Assembly: GCF_014836535.1 (NCBI RefSeq)
Contig: NZ_JACSQP010000002.1
Coordinates: 62,001 to 126,000, forward strand
DNA from: Microbacterium pullorum
GTDB taxonomy: Bacteria; Actinomycetota; Actinomycetes; Actinomycetales; Microbacteriaceae
Direction of reading: 5' to 3'
Length of the DNA: 64,000 nucleotides
Shown here: positions 1-12,869 of the stretch, piece after piece
Layout: each line of letters opens with the position of its first letter
How positions within the stretch are numbered: position 1 is the stretch's first letter
Made by a program: the position numbers and the translations under genes
Notes under the pieces: model-generated
The model's input: the letters and a program-made list of their open reading frames with translations, nothing else
Told to the model about the DNA's origin: nothing
Databases searched by the model: none

Positions 1-1227
1 CGACGGCGTCGCGATGATGTCGACCTGCGAGAAGGCGTTCTCGAAGTCCTGCTGGATGAGGGTGCGCACCTTCTGCGCCGAGCCGTAGTACGCGTCGTAG
101 TAACCGGCCGACAGTGCGTACGTGCCGAGGATGACGCGGCGTTTGACCTCGGGCCCGAACCCGGCGTCACGGGTCGCGGCCATGACGTCCTCCACGGTGC
201 CGCCGGGGACGTTCACTCGCATGCCGAAGCGCACGGAGTCGAACTTCGCCAGGTTGCTGGATGCCTCGGCCGGGAGGATCAGGTAATACGCGGCGACGCC
301 GTACTCGAAGTGCGGCGCGCTGATCTCGACGATCTCGGCGCCCTGCGCCGCCATCGCGTCGAGCGCCTCGCGGAACGACGCCGACACACCGGCCTGGAAT
401 CCGCTGTCGGGAAGCTCTGTGATGACGCCGACGCGCAGACCCTTGAGCACATCGCCGCGGGCGCCCTCGCGCGCCGCGTCGGCGAACGACGGCCACTGGT
501 CGGTGAGCGAGGTCGCGTCGTGCGGGTCGTGCCCGCCGATGACGTCGTGCAGCAGCGCGGAGTCGAGGACCGTGCGCGAGACCGGCCCGACCTGATCGAG
601 GCTGGATGCCAGGGCGATGGCGCCGTAGCGGCTCACCCCGCCGTAGGTCGGCTTCATGCCGACGGTGCCGGTGACGTGCGCGGGCTGGCGGATGGAGCCG
701 CCGGTGTCGGAGCCGAGCGCGATCGGTGTTTCGAACGCGGCGACGGCAGCGGCCGAGCCGCCGCCGGACCCGCCCGGGATGCGGTCGAGGTCCCACGGGT
801 TGTGGGTGGGCCCGTATGCGGAGTGCTCGGTGGAGGAGCCCATGGCGAACTCGTCCATGTTCGTCTTGCCCAGCGGCACGAGCCCGGCGGCGCGCGAGCG
901 CGCGACGACGGTGGCGTCGTAGGGCGACATGAAGCCCTCGAGGATCTTCGACCCGCTGGTGGAGGGCATGTCGGTCGTGACCAGCACGTCCTTGATCGCC
1001 AGAGGCACGCCCGCGAGAGCACCGAGATGCTCGCCCGCGGCGCGGCGGCGGTCGATATCGGCGGCGACGTCGAGGGCGTGGTCACTGACGTGGAGGAACG
1101 CGTGCACGTCGCCGTCGACGGCGGCGATGCGGTCGAGGTGCGCCTGGGTGGCTTCGACGCTCGAGATCTCGCCGGAGGCGAGGGAGGCGGCGAGGTCGGC
1201 GGCGGTCAGCCTGGTGAGATCGGTCAC
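1..1227 (-). CDS. gatA: Asp/Glu-tRNA amidotransferase subunit A (partial, 3' end outside window)
   Basis: Glutamine amidase subunit of GatCAB, which converts mischarged Glu-tRNA(Gln) or Asp-tRNA(Asn) to the correct aminoacyl-tRNA in the cytoplasm. The first 409 residues are present; the C-terminus runs off the left edge. The amidase-signature triad is visible: Lys79 (AIKDV), cis-Ser154 in the Gly/Ser-rich loop [11 protein letters not shown] and nucleophile Ser178 ([11 protein letters not shown]). The GTG start overlaps the gatC stop by 4 nt (GTGA), so the two are translationally coupled. gatB is expected beyond the left edge but is not seen. Confidence 0.95.
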   Translation of the reverse strand, partial: MTDLTRLTAADLAASLASGEISSVEATQAHLDRIAAVDGDVHAFLHVSDHALDVAADIDRRRAAGEHLGALAGVPLAIKDVLVTTDMPSTSGSKILEGFMSPYDATVVARSRAAGLVPLGKTNMDEFAMGSSTEHSAYGPTHNPWDLDRIPGGSGGGSAAAVAAFETPIALGSDTGGSIRQPAHVTGTVGMKPTYGGVSRYGAIALASSLDQVGPVSRTVLDSALLHDVIGGHDPHDATSLTDQWPSFADAAREGARGDVLKGLRVGVITELPDSGFQAGVSASFREALDAMAAQGAEIVEISAPHFEYGVAAYYLILPAEASSNLAKFDSVRFGMRVNVPGGTVEDVMAATRDAGFGPEVKRRVILGTYALSAGYYDAYYGSAQKVRTLIQQDFENAFSQVDIIATPS

Positions 1228-1523
1228 TGTTCTTCTCCCAGGATCGCGGTCACGCGGAAGCGGTCATCGGCGGCGTCGGGCGCGTTCTGCAGCACCTCGG
1301 CGACCGTGAGCATGTCGCCGGGGACATCGGGGCGGAACACGTTCTGCAGCGCAACGGGGTGGCTCGTCGCCGGCACGTCGGCCGTGGCGACCTCGGAAAC
1401 CTTGGCGATGTTGTCGACGATGACATCGAGCTGGCCGGTGAGCTGCTCGACCTCCTCGTCGCTGAGCTGGATCCGGGCGAGAACGCCGAGATGGCGCACG
1501 AGATCGGGGGTGATTTCTGACAC
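1224..1523 (-). CDS. gatC: Asp/Glu-tRNA amidotransferase subunit C
   Basis: Small 99-aa stabilising subunit of GatCAB; it wraps around GatA and holds it to GatB. The N-terminal pattern ([21 protein letters not shown]) is the classic GatC helix pair. The GTG start is preceded at exactly 6 nt by TAGACT, a -10 box, so the transcript is probably leaderless and begins with gatC, followed by gatA. Confidence 0.95.
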   Translation of the reverse strand: MSEITPDLVRHLGVLARIQLSDEEVEQLTGQLDVIVDNIAKVSEVATADVPATSHPVALQNVFRPDVPGDMLTVAEVLQNAPDAADDRFRVTAILGEEQ

Positions 1524-1529
1524 CCCGTC

Positions 1530-1535
1530 AGTCTA
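1530..1535 (-). promoter_or_regulatory. -10 box TAGACT of gatC (leaderless)
   Basis: TAGACT on the minus strand lies 6 nt before the gatC GTG. This spacing puts the transcription start at or next to the start codon. No convincing -35 hexamer is visible. Confidence 0.6.
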
Positions 1536-1619
1536 CTTGCGCTGTGCGCCCGCGCCGTGCGGCCCAGCGGCGCACGCCGCTGCGCCGTCGCACGGCACGG
1601 AGCGCATCGCGGCGCGCTT

Positions 1620-1625
1620 TAGGGT
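1620..1625 (+). promoter_or_regulatory. -10 box TAGGGT of the acyl-CoA synthetase gene (leaderless)
   Basis: TAGGGT is followed after 6 nt by the GTG at 1632, with no Shine-Dalgarno between. This supports both leaderless transcription and the start chosen. Confidence 0.6.
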
Positions 1626-1631
1626 GGTGAC

Positions 1632-3332
1632 GTGATCGATGTCGACCCGCCGCGTCCGTGGACCCGGAGCTACGCCCCCGGTGTTCCCGCCGACCTCCCT
1701 GTGCTGACGGGCTCGCTCGTCGACATCGTGGAGCGCTCCGCGCGCGATTTCCCCCATGCTCCGGCGCTGGAGTTCTTCGGCCGTGAGACGACGTACCGCG
1801 CCCTGCTCGAGCAGATCGAGCGTGCCGCCGCCGCGCTCTACGAGCGCGGCGTGCGTTCCGGCGACCCGGTCGCGATCGTGCTGCCCAACTGCCCGCAGCA
1901 CATCGTCGCGTTCTACGCGGTGCTGCGCCTGGGCGCTGTCGTGGTGGAGCACAACCCGCTCTACACGCCGCGGGAGCTGCGCAAGCAGTTCGAGGACCAC
2001 GGCGCGCGTCACGCCATCGTGTGGAGCAAGGTCGTCGCGACCGTGCAGGACTTCCCCGATGACCTGCCCGTGCCCGACATCATCTCGGTCGACGTCACCG
2101 AGGCGCTGCCCACCACCAAGCGCATCGCGCTCATGCTGCCGGTGGCCAAGGCCCGCCAGTCACGTCGGGCGCTGACCGAGCCCGTCGTCGACGCCACCCC
2201 GTGGCACCGCATCGTCGCGCACGCGCCGCTTGCGGCATCCCACCCGCGACCGGGCATCGACGACCTGGCGATCATCCAGTACACCAGCGGCACCACCGGA
2301 AGCCCCAAGGGCGCGGCACTGACCCACCGCAACCTGCTCGCGAACGCGATGCAGGCCCACTCGTGGGTGCCCCATGTGGAGCGCGGCAAGGGCTGCGTCT
2401 TCTACGCGGTGCTGCCGATGTTCCATGCGTATGGGCTGACGCTCTGTGTCACGTTCGCGATGTCGATGGGCGCGCGGCTCGTGCTCTTCCCGAAGTTCGA
2501 CCCCGATCTCGTGCTCGCCGTCGTGAAGAAGCGGCCCGCGACGGTGTTCCCGCTCGTCCCGCCGATCGCGGACCGGCTGCTGACGGCCGCCCGCGAGCGC
2601 GGGGTGTCGCTGCGCGGCATCGAGATCGCCATCTCCGGCGCGATGGCGCTGCCGCACGAACTCGTCGTCCCGTTCGAAGAGGCCACCGGCGGCTACCTGG
2701 TGGAGGGCTATGGACTCTCGGAGTGCTCCCCCGTGCTCATGGTCAACCCCGTCGCACCCAACCGGCAACCCGGAACGGTGGGGCTGCCGGTGCCCGGCAC
2801 CGAAGTGCGCGTCGTCGACCCCGACAACCCCACGGTCGATGTCGCGCCCGGGGAGAAGGGCGAACTGGTCGTGCGCGGACCACAGGTGTTCCACGGCTAC
2901 TACGGTCACCCCGAGGAGACGGAACGCGCCTTCGTCGACGGCTGGTTCCGCACCGGCGACATCGTCACGATCGACGAAGACGGGTTCATCCGCATCGTCG
3001 ACCGCATCAAGGAGCTGATCATCACCGGTGGCTTCAACGTCGCGCCCACCGAGGTGGAGATCGCACTGCGCCAGCACCCGCAGGTGAAGGATGCCGCGGT
3101 GGTCGGACTCCCCGACGAACGCGCCGGCGAGGAGGTCGTCGCCGCGATCATCGTCGACGGCGACCAGGACGTGGATGTCGAAGCGATCCGCGAGTCCGTC
3201 CGCGACATCTTGACTCCCTACAAAGTGCCGCGGCGCATCTTCGTCGTCGACGAGCTGCCGAAATCCCTCATCGGAAAGGTGCTGCGCCGGCAGGTGCGCG
3301 AGTCCCTCGAGAAGCTCATCGCCGGCGCCTGA
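1632..3332 (+). CDS. long-chain fatty acid--CoA ligase (AMP-forming, FadD-like)
   Basis: Adenylate-forming enzyme of 566 aa predicted to activate fatty acids to acyl-CoA via acyl-AMP. The P-loop signature YTSGTTGSPKGA is at residues 217-228. The A5 region (EGYGLSECSP), the A7/A8 hinge (TGDIVTIDEDGFIRIVDR) and the C-terminal A10 lysine (PKSLIGKVLRR, near residue 549) are all present, so the enzyme looks active. It stands alone, transcribed rightward, divergent from gatC and convergent with the DUF4262 gene 4 bp away. Chain-length preference cannot be read from the sequence; other acyl or aryl acids are possible substrates. Confidence 0.88.
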   Translation: MIDVDPPRPWTRSYAPGVPADLPVLTGSLVDIVERSARDFPHAPALEFFGRETTYRALLEQIERAAAALYERGVRSGDPVAIVLPNCPQHIVAFYAVLRLGAVVVEHNPLYTPRELRKQFEDHGARHAIVWSKVVATVQDFPDDLPVPDIISVDVTEALPTTKRIALMLPVAKARQSRRALTEPVVDATPWHRIVAHAPLAASHPRPGIDDLAIIQYTSGTTGSPKGAALTHRNLLANAMQAHSWVPHVERGKGCVFYAVLPMFHAYGLTLCVTFAMSMGARLVLFPKFDPDLVLAVVKKRPATVFPLVPPIADRLLTAARERGVSLRGIEIAISGAMALPHELVVPFEEATGGYLVEGYGLSECSPVLMVNPVAPNRQPGTVGLPVPGTEVRVVDPDNPTVDVAPGEKGELVVRGPQVFHGYYGHPEETERAFVDGWFRTGDIVTIDEDGFIRIVDRIKELIITGGFNVAPTEVEIALRQHPQVKDAAVVGLPDERAGEEVVAAIIVDGDQDVDVEAIRESVRDILTPYKVPRRIFVVDELPKSLIGKVLRRQVRESLEKLIAGA

Positions 3333-3336
3333 CCGG

Positions 3337-3837
3337 TCAGAGCGCGGTGAACTCGCCCGGCCGGGGCTGCACCCACGGCTCCAGGGCGTACCCGGTCTCC
3401 CCCGGGAAACGGCCGTCGGCATCGGCGTAGCTGAGCTGCAGCACGGGCACCGACGCTTCGTCGGGTCGCTGGTAGAACCGGTTGGCGGCGAACACGATCG
3501 AGCCGGGGTTGGGCACGGACTCCACCATCATGCGCCAGGCGCCGTCACCGACGCCCACAGTGAGGCGCTGGCCGGGGGCGAAGTCCGCCCCCGCGCTCAC
3601 GCGTGCGGACAGGTCGTTGAGCGCGGCAGCCGAATCATGAGGGCACAGGCCGAAGATCAGCAGCTCGGGGTGTCCGAGGCCGAACAACCCGACGGTGTAC
3701 GCGAACGACGGCTCGCCTGTCGCCTCGTCGCCGCCGACGTACTGGATGTAGGTGCCGTATGCGCGGATCACCTGCGCGGTGTGCCGGTCTTCTTGGTCAA
3801 GCCAGGCTTGCAGGGCGGGCTCGGGGATCTGGGTCAT
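3337..3837 (-). CDS. DUF4262 domain protein
   Basis: A 166-aa cytosolic protein matching the DUF4262 pattern: an N-terminal segment with a conserved Y-Q-Y-V-G-G stretch, the motif SFAYTVGLFGLGHPEL near residues 44-59, then a beta-rich C-terminal half. No membrane segment or catalytic motif is evident and function is unknown. A good Shine-Dalgarno (GAGGAGG) sits 7 nt before the ATG, so unlike many neighbours it has a leadered transcript. The gene is downstream of ligA on the same strand with an 85-bp gap, so it may be a separate unit. Confidence 0.8.
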   Translation of the reverse strand: MTQIPEPALQAWLDQEDRHTAQVIRAYGTYIQYVGGDEATGEPSFAYTVGLFGLGHPELLIFGLCPHDSAAALNDLSARVSAGADFAPGQRLTVGVGDGAWRMMVESVPNPGSIVFAANRFYQRPDEASVPVLQLSYADADGRFPGETGYALEPWVQPRPGEFTAL

Positions 3838-3922
3838 GATGCCTCCTCGTTGAAGCTGTCGGATACCCAGACGTTAGAACATACCTCCGACATTGCGCCG
3901 TCACCGCTCACAGCGGCGCACG

Positions 3923-7376
<3,454 letters not shown>

Positions 7377-7382
7377 ACGTCC

Positions 7383-7388
7383 AGTCTA
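7383..7388 (-). promoter_or_regulatory. -10 box TAGACT of mnmA, overlapping upstream stop codon
   Basis: TAGACT begins with the TAG stop codon of the cysteine desulfurase and ends 6 nt before the mnmA ATG. This would allow a leaderless mnmA message independent of read-through. Confidence 0.5.
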
Positions 7389-8570
7389 CGAGCGCTCGCG
7401 GGCGCGGGCCCCGGATGCCGCCGCGCGCGCATGCGCCTCGGGCAGTGCCGCGAGAAACGCGTCGACGTCGGCGTCGGTGGTCGTGCGCCCCAGTGACAGG
7501 CGCAGCACACTGCGCGCGTCGGTCTCGGACCGCCCGAGCGCCATCACGACGTGCGACGGTTCGGGCACACCCGCCTGGCAGGCCGACCCCGTCGAGACGG
7601 CGATGCCCCGCTGGTCGAGGAGGAACAGCAGAGTCTCACCGGAGACGCCCGGGAAGAGCAGGTGGGCGTTGCCCGGCAGTCGGTGTTCAGGGTCGCCCAG
7701 CAGCACCGCGTCGGGCACGAGTGCGCGCACCCCCGCGACGAGCCGGTCGCGCAGCGCGGCGAGTCGCACGGCCTCGCCGTCGCGTTCGGCGACCGCGCGT
7801 TCTGCCGCCGCGGCGAAGGCGGCCGCCCCCGCGGCATCCTGGGTGCCCGAGCGCAGCGCCCGCTGCTGCCCGCCGCCGTGCAGCAGTGCGGTCGGGTTCG
7901 CGTGGCGCGACACCACCAGGGCGCCGATCCCGACCGGGGCGCCGACCTTGTGTCCCGACACACTGAGCGCGCACAGCCCCGTCGCGCCGGCGGCTCCCGC
8001 ACGCCACCGACCGAAGTCGACGGGGACGTGCCCGAACGCCCCGACGGCGTCGAGATGCAGCGGCACGCCTGCCGCCGCGGCGGCCGCCGCCAGTGCTGCG
8101 GCGTCGTTGCAGGTGCCGACCTCGTTGTTGGCGACGAGCGCCGTGGCCAGGGCCGCGCCGGGCAGCGCCGCCGCGAAGGCGGCCTCGTCGATGCGGCCGG
8201 TCGGCGACAGCGGCACGGCGCGCACCGCGGCGCGCTCGTGGGTGTGCAGCCAGGCGACGGCGTCGAGGGTCGCGTGGTGCTCGCCGTCGGGCAGCACGAT
8301 CGCTCCGCTCACGTCGGCGCGCGCCCACCACAAGCCCTTGAGCGCCAGATTCACCGACTCCGTGCCGCCGGAGGTGAAGACCACCTCGATGGGGTCGCAG
8401 CCGAGCACCGCCGCCAGCCGCTCCCTGGCATCCTCAAGCACACGCCGCGCGGCCTGACCCCCGCCGTGGATCGACGACGGGTTGCCGACGGTCTCACTCG
8501 CCCGCAGCCATGCGTCGCGCGCTTCGGGGCGCAGCGGGGTCGTGGCCGCATGGTCGAGGTAGACGTTCAC
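7386..8570 (-). CDS. cysteine desulfurase (NifS/IscS-like, PLP-dependent)
   Basis: Class V aminotransferase-fold enzyme of 394 aa that releases sulfur from cysteine as a persulfide. Visible features are the N-terminal YLDHAATTP, the PLP-binding HH pair near residues 98-99, Schiff-base Lys208 (SVSGHKVGAP) and the catalytic Cys331 in the loop STGSACQAG. The short mobile loop favours a NifS/IscS-type enzyme over SufS. It lies directly upstream of mnmA and is probably its sulfur donor. It uses a GTG start with GAGGG just ahead. Other Fe-S roles are possible. Confidence 0.93.
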   Translation of the reverse strand: MNVYLDHAATTPLRPEARDAWLRASETVGNPSSIHGGGQAARRVLEDARERLAAVLGCDPIEVVFTSGGTESVNLALKGLWWARADVSGAIVLPDGEHHATLDAVAWLHTHERAAVRAVPLSPTGRIDEAAFAAALPGAALATALVANNEVGTCNDAAALAAAAAAAGVPLHLDAVGAFGHVPVDFGRWRAGAAGATGLCALSVSGHKVGAPVGIGALVVSRHANPTALLHGGGQQRALRSGTQDAAGAAAFAAAAERAVAERDGEAVRLAALRDRLVAGVRALVPDAVLLGDPEHRLPGNAHLLFPGVSGETLLFLLDQRGIAVSTGSACQAGVPEPSHVVMALGRSETDARSVLRLSLGRTTTDADVDAFLAALPEAHARAAASGARARERS

Positions 8571-8639
8571 CCCTCAACTCTCGCCCAGCGACGTGCCGCG
8601 CGCCAGTCGAGCGGGCGCTCCGGCGGTGCCGGGGGCCAT

Positions 8640-8645
8640 TAGGGT
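8640..8645 (+). promoter_or_regulatory. -10 box TAGGGT of glgX (leaderless)
   Basis: TAGGGT followed after 7 nt by the ATG at 8653. The same hexamer and spacing occur before the acyl-CoA synthetase gene. Confidence 0.6.
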
Positions 8646-8652
8646 GGTCGGC

Positions 8653-10737
8653 ATGGCCAGCCCGAGCATGACCCCGGCCACCCCCACCGCCGAGGCAGGG
8701 CTGCTCAGCCCGGCGCTCGACGGCCTGGGCGTGACCTTTCACGACGGGGGCGGAACCCTCCGGGTGTGGTCCGCCCACGCCACGTCGATGGAACTCGTGC
8801 TCGTCGACGCACACGACCTCGACTGGGTGACCGACACGATCCCCCTCGACCGCGTCGACGGCGATGTGTGGCAGGTCACGACGCGCGCACTGCGACCGGG
8901 GGTGCACTACGCGGTGCGCGCCGACGGGCCGAGCGCGCACGGAGACATGTTCAACGCGCAGAGCCTGCTGCTGGACCCCTATGCTCGCGGCCTCGTCTCG
9001 GGCGGGGTGGCGGACTGGCGCAGCGTCGCCGTCGACGGCGCGTTCGATTGGGGCGGGGTCGCCAAGCCCGCCGTCCCGATGGAGCGCACCGTGCTGTACG
9101 AAGCGCACGTCAAGGGCATCAGCAAGCGGCATCCGCAGGTCCCGCCCGCACTCCACGGCACCTACGCGGGCCTTGGGCACCCGGCGATGATCGACCACTT
9201 CCAGCGTCTCGGGGTCACGGCCATCGAGCTGCTGCCGATCCACGCGTTCGCCTCGGAACCGCACCTGCTGCACCTGGGACTGTCGAACTACTGGGGCTAC
9301 AACAGCGTCGGCTTCTTCGCCCCGCACGCGCCCTACGCCACCGAAGCCGCCCGCCACGCCGGCCCCGCCGCCGTGCTCGCGGAATTCAAGGGCATGGTGA
9401 AGAGCCTGCACGAGGCCGGGCTCGAGGTGATCCTCGACGTCGTGTACAACCACACCGCCGAGCGCGAGATCGGCGATCCGCGCACGAGTCTGCGCGGCTT
9501 GGACAACCGCGCCTACTACCGGCAGCGCGACGACGGCTCCTACGTCGACGTCACCGGGTGCGGCAACTCCCTCAACACCGCGACGGATGCCGCGGCGCGT
9601 CTCGTGCTCGATTCGCTGCGCTATTGGGCGAACGACGTGCAGGTCGACGGGTTCCGCTTCGACCTCGCCGTGACCCTCGGCCGCGACCGCAGGCACGAGT
9701 TCACCCCCGACCATCCACTCCTCCGCGCGATCGCCGAGGATCCGGCGCTCGCCGGGGTGAAGAAGATCGCCGAGCCATGGGACATCGCCGGCTGGGAGCT
9801 CGGCCGCTTCGGCGACGGCTGGCACGAGTGGAACGATCGCTACCGCGACCGGGTGCGCAACTTCTGGCTCAGCGACATCGACTACGCCCGACGCGCGGCG
9901 ACCGCCCCCGTGGGCGTCGGCGGCTTCGCCACGCGGCTCGCGGGATCCTCGAACACCTTCAGCCGCGAGCGCGGTCCACTCGCGGGGGTCAACTTCGTCA
10001 CCGCGCACGACGGATTCACGCTGCGCGACCTCGTGTCCTATGACATCAAGCACAACCTGGGCAACGGCGAGCAGAACCGCGACGGTGCCGACACCAACCG
10101 CTCGTTCAACCACGGCGCCGAGGGCCGCACCGACGACCCCGGCATCCTCGCCACCCGGCGCAAGGCGATGCGCAATCTGCTCGGCACCCTGCTGCTGTCG
10201 GCCGGGGTGCCCATGCTCACCGCGGGAGACGAGTTCGCCCGCAGTCAGCGCGGCAACAACAACGCCTACTGCCACGACTCGCCGCTGACCTGGCTGGAGT
10301 GGGACCTCGATCCGTGGCAGCACGACCACTTCGCCCACGTGCAGCGCCTCATCGCGCTGCGGCAGCAGAACCCGGCGCTGCGGCCGACGCACTTCGCCCA
10401 CGAGGACGAACGCGTCCCCGGAGCGTCGCAGATGGACTGGTACGACGAGCACGGCCGAACGATGTCGGCGCAGCGCTGGGGTGACCCCGCACATCGCACC
10501 CTGCAGTACGTCGCGGAATCGATCGCCGACGCGGGCGCACCCAACCGCATCCTGCTGATCGTCCACGGCACCGAACGCGACACCGAGGTGGTGCTTCCCG
10601 CGATCGACGGGGTCAGCCGATACGTGTCGCTGTGGTCCAGCGCCGACGAGCGCCCCGCGCCCGACGCGCCGGTGTTCGCTCCAGGCGACACGGTGCCCGT
10701 GATCGGCACCTCGATGCGGCTGTTCCGCGCCGAGTGA
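8653..10737 (+). CDS. glgX: glycogen debranching enzyme (isoamylase type)
   Basis: Hydrolyses alpha-1,6 branch points in glycogen or other alpha-glucan. It is 694 aa: an N-terminal CBM48-like domain (about residues 20-120), then a GH13 barrel with nucleophile Asp337 (GFRFDLA), acid/base Glu374 (KIAEPWDIAGWE) and the third acidic region (TAHDGFTLRDLV), and a C-terminal beta domain. The GlgX-type SNYWGYNS motif is present. ATG 8653 is preferred to an upstream in-frame start at 8593 because of the -10 box at 8640. It heads a same-strand trio with glgE and glgB, but each of the first two has its own leaderless-type promoter. Confidence 0.93.
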   Translation: MASPSMTPATPTAEAGLLSPALDGLGVTFHDGGGTLRVWSAHATSMELVLVDAHDLDWVTDTIPLDRVDGDVWQVTTRALRPGVHYAVRADGPSAHGDMFNAQSLLLDPYARGLVSGGVADWRSVAVDGAFDWGGVAKPAVPMERTVLYEAHVKGISKRHPQVPPALHGTYAGLGHPAMIDHFQRLGVTAIELLPIHAFASEPHLLHLGLSNYWGYNSVGFFAPHAPYATEAARHAGPAAVLAEFKGMVKSLHEAGLEVILDVVYNHTAEREIGDPRTSLRGLDNRAYYRQRDDGSYVDVTGCGNSLNTATDAAARLVLDSLRYWANDVQVDGFRFDLAVTLGRDRRHEFTPDHPLLRAIAEDPALAGVKKIAEPWDIAGWELGRFGDGWHEWNDRYRDRVRNFWLSDIDYARRAATAPVGVGGFATRLAGSSNTFSRERGPLAGVNFVTAHDGFTLRDLVSYDIKHNLGNGEQNRDGADTNRSFNHGAEGRTDDPGILATRRKAMRNLLGTLLLSAGVPMLTAGDEFARSQRGNNNAYCHDSPLTWLEWDLDPWQHDHFAHVQRLIALRQQNPALRPTHFAHEDERVPGASQMDWYDEHGRTMSAQRWGDPAHRTLQYVAESIADAGAPNRILLIVHGTERDTEVVLPAIDGVSRYVSLWSSADERPAPDAPVFAPGDTVPVIGTSMRLFRAE

Positions 10738-10772
10738 GCGTGTGGGCGGTGCGTCCGCCCAGCGCATCGCGA

Positions 10773-10778
10773 TAGGTT
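10773..10778 (+). promoter_or_regulatory. -10 box TAGGTT of glgE (leaderless)
   Basis: TAGGTT is followed after 6 nt by the ATG at 10785. It lies in the 47-bp glgX-glgE gap, so glgE-glgB can be transcribed independently of glgX. Confidence 0.6.
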
Positions 10779-10784
10779 CGTCAG

Positions 10785-12869
10785 ATGGCCACCACGACAC
10801 GGACCAGACCGTCGAAAGCCTGGCGCAGCACTGCTGAGCTGCCCCTCCGTCCCGCCGTCGCGTGGCAATCGCACGCCGACACCACGGTCGGTCGCATCCC
10901 GATGACGCTGCCCCGACCGAGCGTTCCCGACCCCGGTTTCCGCCCGAGCGCCTTCGCCGGCGAAGCGGTGCCGTTCCGGGTGACGGCGTTCCGCGAGGGC
11001 CACGATCTCATCGGGGTGCACCTGCGACTGTTCTCCCCCGCCGGCGAGGAATCGCTGCACCGGCTGTCGTCGCTCGACGACGGTCTCGACCGCTGGTGCG
11101 TGCTGGTCTCGCCCACTGCCCAGGGCACCTGGCGCTTCCGCTTCGAGGCGTTCGGCGACGATTTCGCCACCTGGGAGCACGCCGCCGACCTGAAGATCGC
11201 GGCGGGGGTGGATGCCGCGCTCATGCGCGAGAGCGGCGCCCTGCTGTTCTTGCGCGCCGTCGCCGAGAAGTCGCGCCCGATCGCGGAGCGGCGTCGACTC
11301 GAGGCCGCGGCCGCGCGCCTGCGCGACAGCGCCGTCTCTGACCTCGCCGCCCTCGAGATCGTGCGCGACCCCGACATCGCCGCCGGCTTCGCCGCCCGTC
11401 CGCTGCAGTCACTCGTCACGATCGGCGAGACCTTCGACCTGCTCGTCGAGCGGGAGCGCGCCGGCGTCGGCGCCTGGTACGAGTTCTTCCCGCGCTCCGA
11501 GGGCGCCACCCGCCTGAAGGACGGGACCGTGCGCAGCGGCACGTTCCGCACCGCCGCGACACGTCTGCCCGCGGTCGCGGCGATGGGCTTCGACGTGCTG
11601 TACCTCCCGCCGATCCATCCGATCGGCGAACGCAACCGCAAGGGCCGCAACAACACCCTCGAATCCCGCCCCGGCGACCCGGGGTCGCCCTGGGCGATCG
11701 GGTCCGCGGCGGGCGGACACGACACCGTTCACCCCGACCTCGGCACCCTCGACGACTTCCGCGCGTTCGTGACGACGGCGGCCGCGCACGGGCTCGAGAT
11801 CGCGCTCGACCTCGCGCTGCAGGCCGCCCCCGATCACCCCTGGGTCACCGAGCATCCCGAGTGGTTCACGACGCTCCCCGACGGCTCGATCGCGTACGCA
11901 GAGAACCCGCCGAAGAAGTATCAGGACATCTACCCGATCAACTTCGACAACGACCCCGAAGGCATCCGCACCGAGGTGCTGCGAATCGTGCGGCATTGGA
12001 TGGCGCAGGGCGTGAAGATCTTCCGCGTCGACAACCCGCACACCAAGCCCCTGCAGTTCTGGGAATGGCTCATCGCGACGGTCGCCGACGAAGACCCCGA
12101 CGTCGTCTTCCTCGCCGAGGCGTTCACCCGCCCCGCTCCCATGCAGCGGCTCGCGATCGCCGGATTCCAGCAGAGCTACTCCTACTTCACCTGGCGCAAC
12201 ACCAAGGTGGAGCTCGAGGAGTTCCTCGGCGAGATCAGCGACGAGACCAGTGACTTCATGCGACCGAACCTCTTCGTCAACACCCCCGACATCCTCACCG
12301 AGTACCTGCAGTACGGCGGGCGCCCCGCCTACCGGGTGCGCGCCGCGATCGCGGCGACAGCGGGCGCGTCGTACGGCGTGTATGCCGGCTACGAACTGTA
12401 CGAGAACGTCGCCCGGCCGGGCTCCGAGGAGAACATCGACAACGAGAAGTACGAGTACAAGCTGCGCGACTGGGCCGCCGCCGAAGCAGCGGGCGACTCG
12501 CTCGCGCCCTTCCTCACCCGGCTCAACGAGATCCGCCGCGCCCACCCGGCGCTGCGGCAGCTGCGCAACCTGCGCCTGCACTGGAGCGACGACGACGCGA
12601 TCCTCGTCTACGCCAAGCATCTGCCCGGCGCGCTCACCGCCGACGGCAAGGCCGACACGATCATCGTGGTCGCCAACGTCGATCCGCATTCCGCGCGTCA
12701 GACGATGGTGCACCTCGACACGCGTCAGTGGGGGGTGACTCCCGGCGATCCCTTCGACGTCGTCGATCTCGTCACCGGCGCCGAATGGACCTGGACCGAC
12801 CACAATTTCGTGCGATTGGACGCCTTCAACGAACCGGCCCACATCCTGCACGTGAAGGAGCACTCATGA
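10785..12869 (+). CDS. glgE: alpha-1,4-glucan:maltose-1-phosphate maltosyltransferase
   Basis: Transfers maltosyl units from alpha-maltose-1-phosphate to the non-reducing end of alpha-1,4-glucan (GlgE pathway). The protein is 694 aa. The N-terminal domain (about 40-140) precedes the GH13_3 barrel. GlgE-specific motifs include YLPPIHPIGERNRKG, the nucleophile Asp416 in RVDNPHTKP and the acid/base Glu445 in LAEAFTRP. Ala-rich helices near residues 150-200 resemble the GlgE N/S-domain helices that form the dimer. Its stop overlaps the glgB ATG (ATGA). TreS and maltokinase, the usual source of maltose-1-phosphate, are not in the window; GlgM elsewhere could supply it. Confidence 0.95.
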   Translation: MATTTRTRPSKAWRSTAELPLRPAVAWQSHADTTVGRIPMTLPRPSVPDPGFRPSAFAGEAVPFRVTAFREGHDLIGVHLRLFSPAGEESLHRLSSLDDGLDRWCVLVSPTAQGTWRFRFEAFGDDFATWEHAADLKIAAGVDAALMRESGALLFLRAVAEKSRPIAERRRLEAAAARLRDSAVSDLAALEIVRDPDIAAGFAARPLQSLVTIGETFDLLVERERAGVGAWYEFFPRSEGATRLKDGTVRSGTFRTAATRLPAVAAMGFDVLYLPPIHPIGERNRKGRNNTLESRPGDPGSPWAIGSAAGGHDTVHPDLGTLDDFRAFVTTAAAHGLEIALDLALQAAPDHPWVTEHPEWFTTLPDGSIAYAENPPKKYQDIYPINFDNDPEGIRTEVLRIVRHWMAQGVKIFRVDNPHTKPLQFWEWLIATVADEDPDVVFLAEAFTRPAPMQRLAIAGFQQSYSYFTWRNTKVELEEFLGEISDETSDFMRPNLFVNTPDILTEYLQYGGRPAYRVRAAIAATAGASYGVYAGYELYENVARPGSEENIDNEKYEYKLRDWAAAEAAGDSLAPFLTRLNEIRRAHPALRQLRNLRLHWSDDDAILVYAKHLPGALTADGKADTIIVVANVDPHSARQTMVHLDTRQWGVTPGDPFDVVDLVTGAEWTWTDHNFVRLDAFNEPAHILHVKEHS

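Noticed and set aside
8494..10800. 768-codon open frame antisense to glgX
   Set aside because: Shadow frame; the GH13 catalytic residues are on the plus strand.
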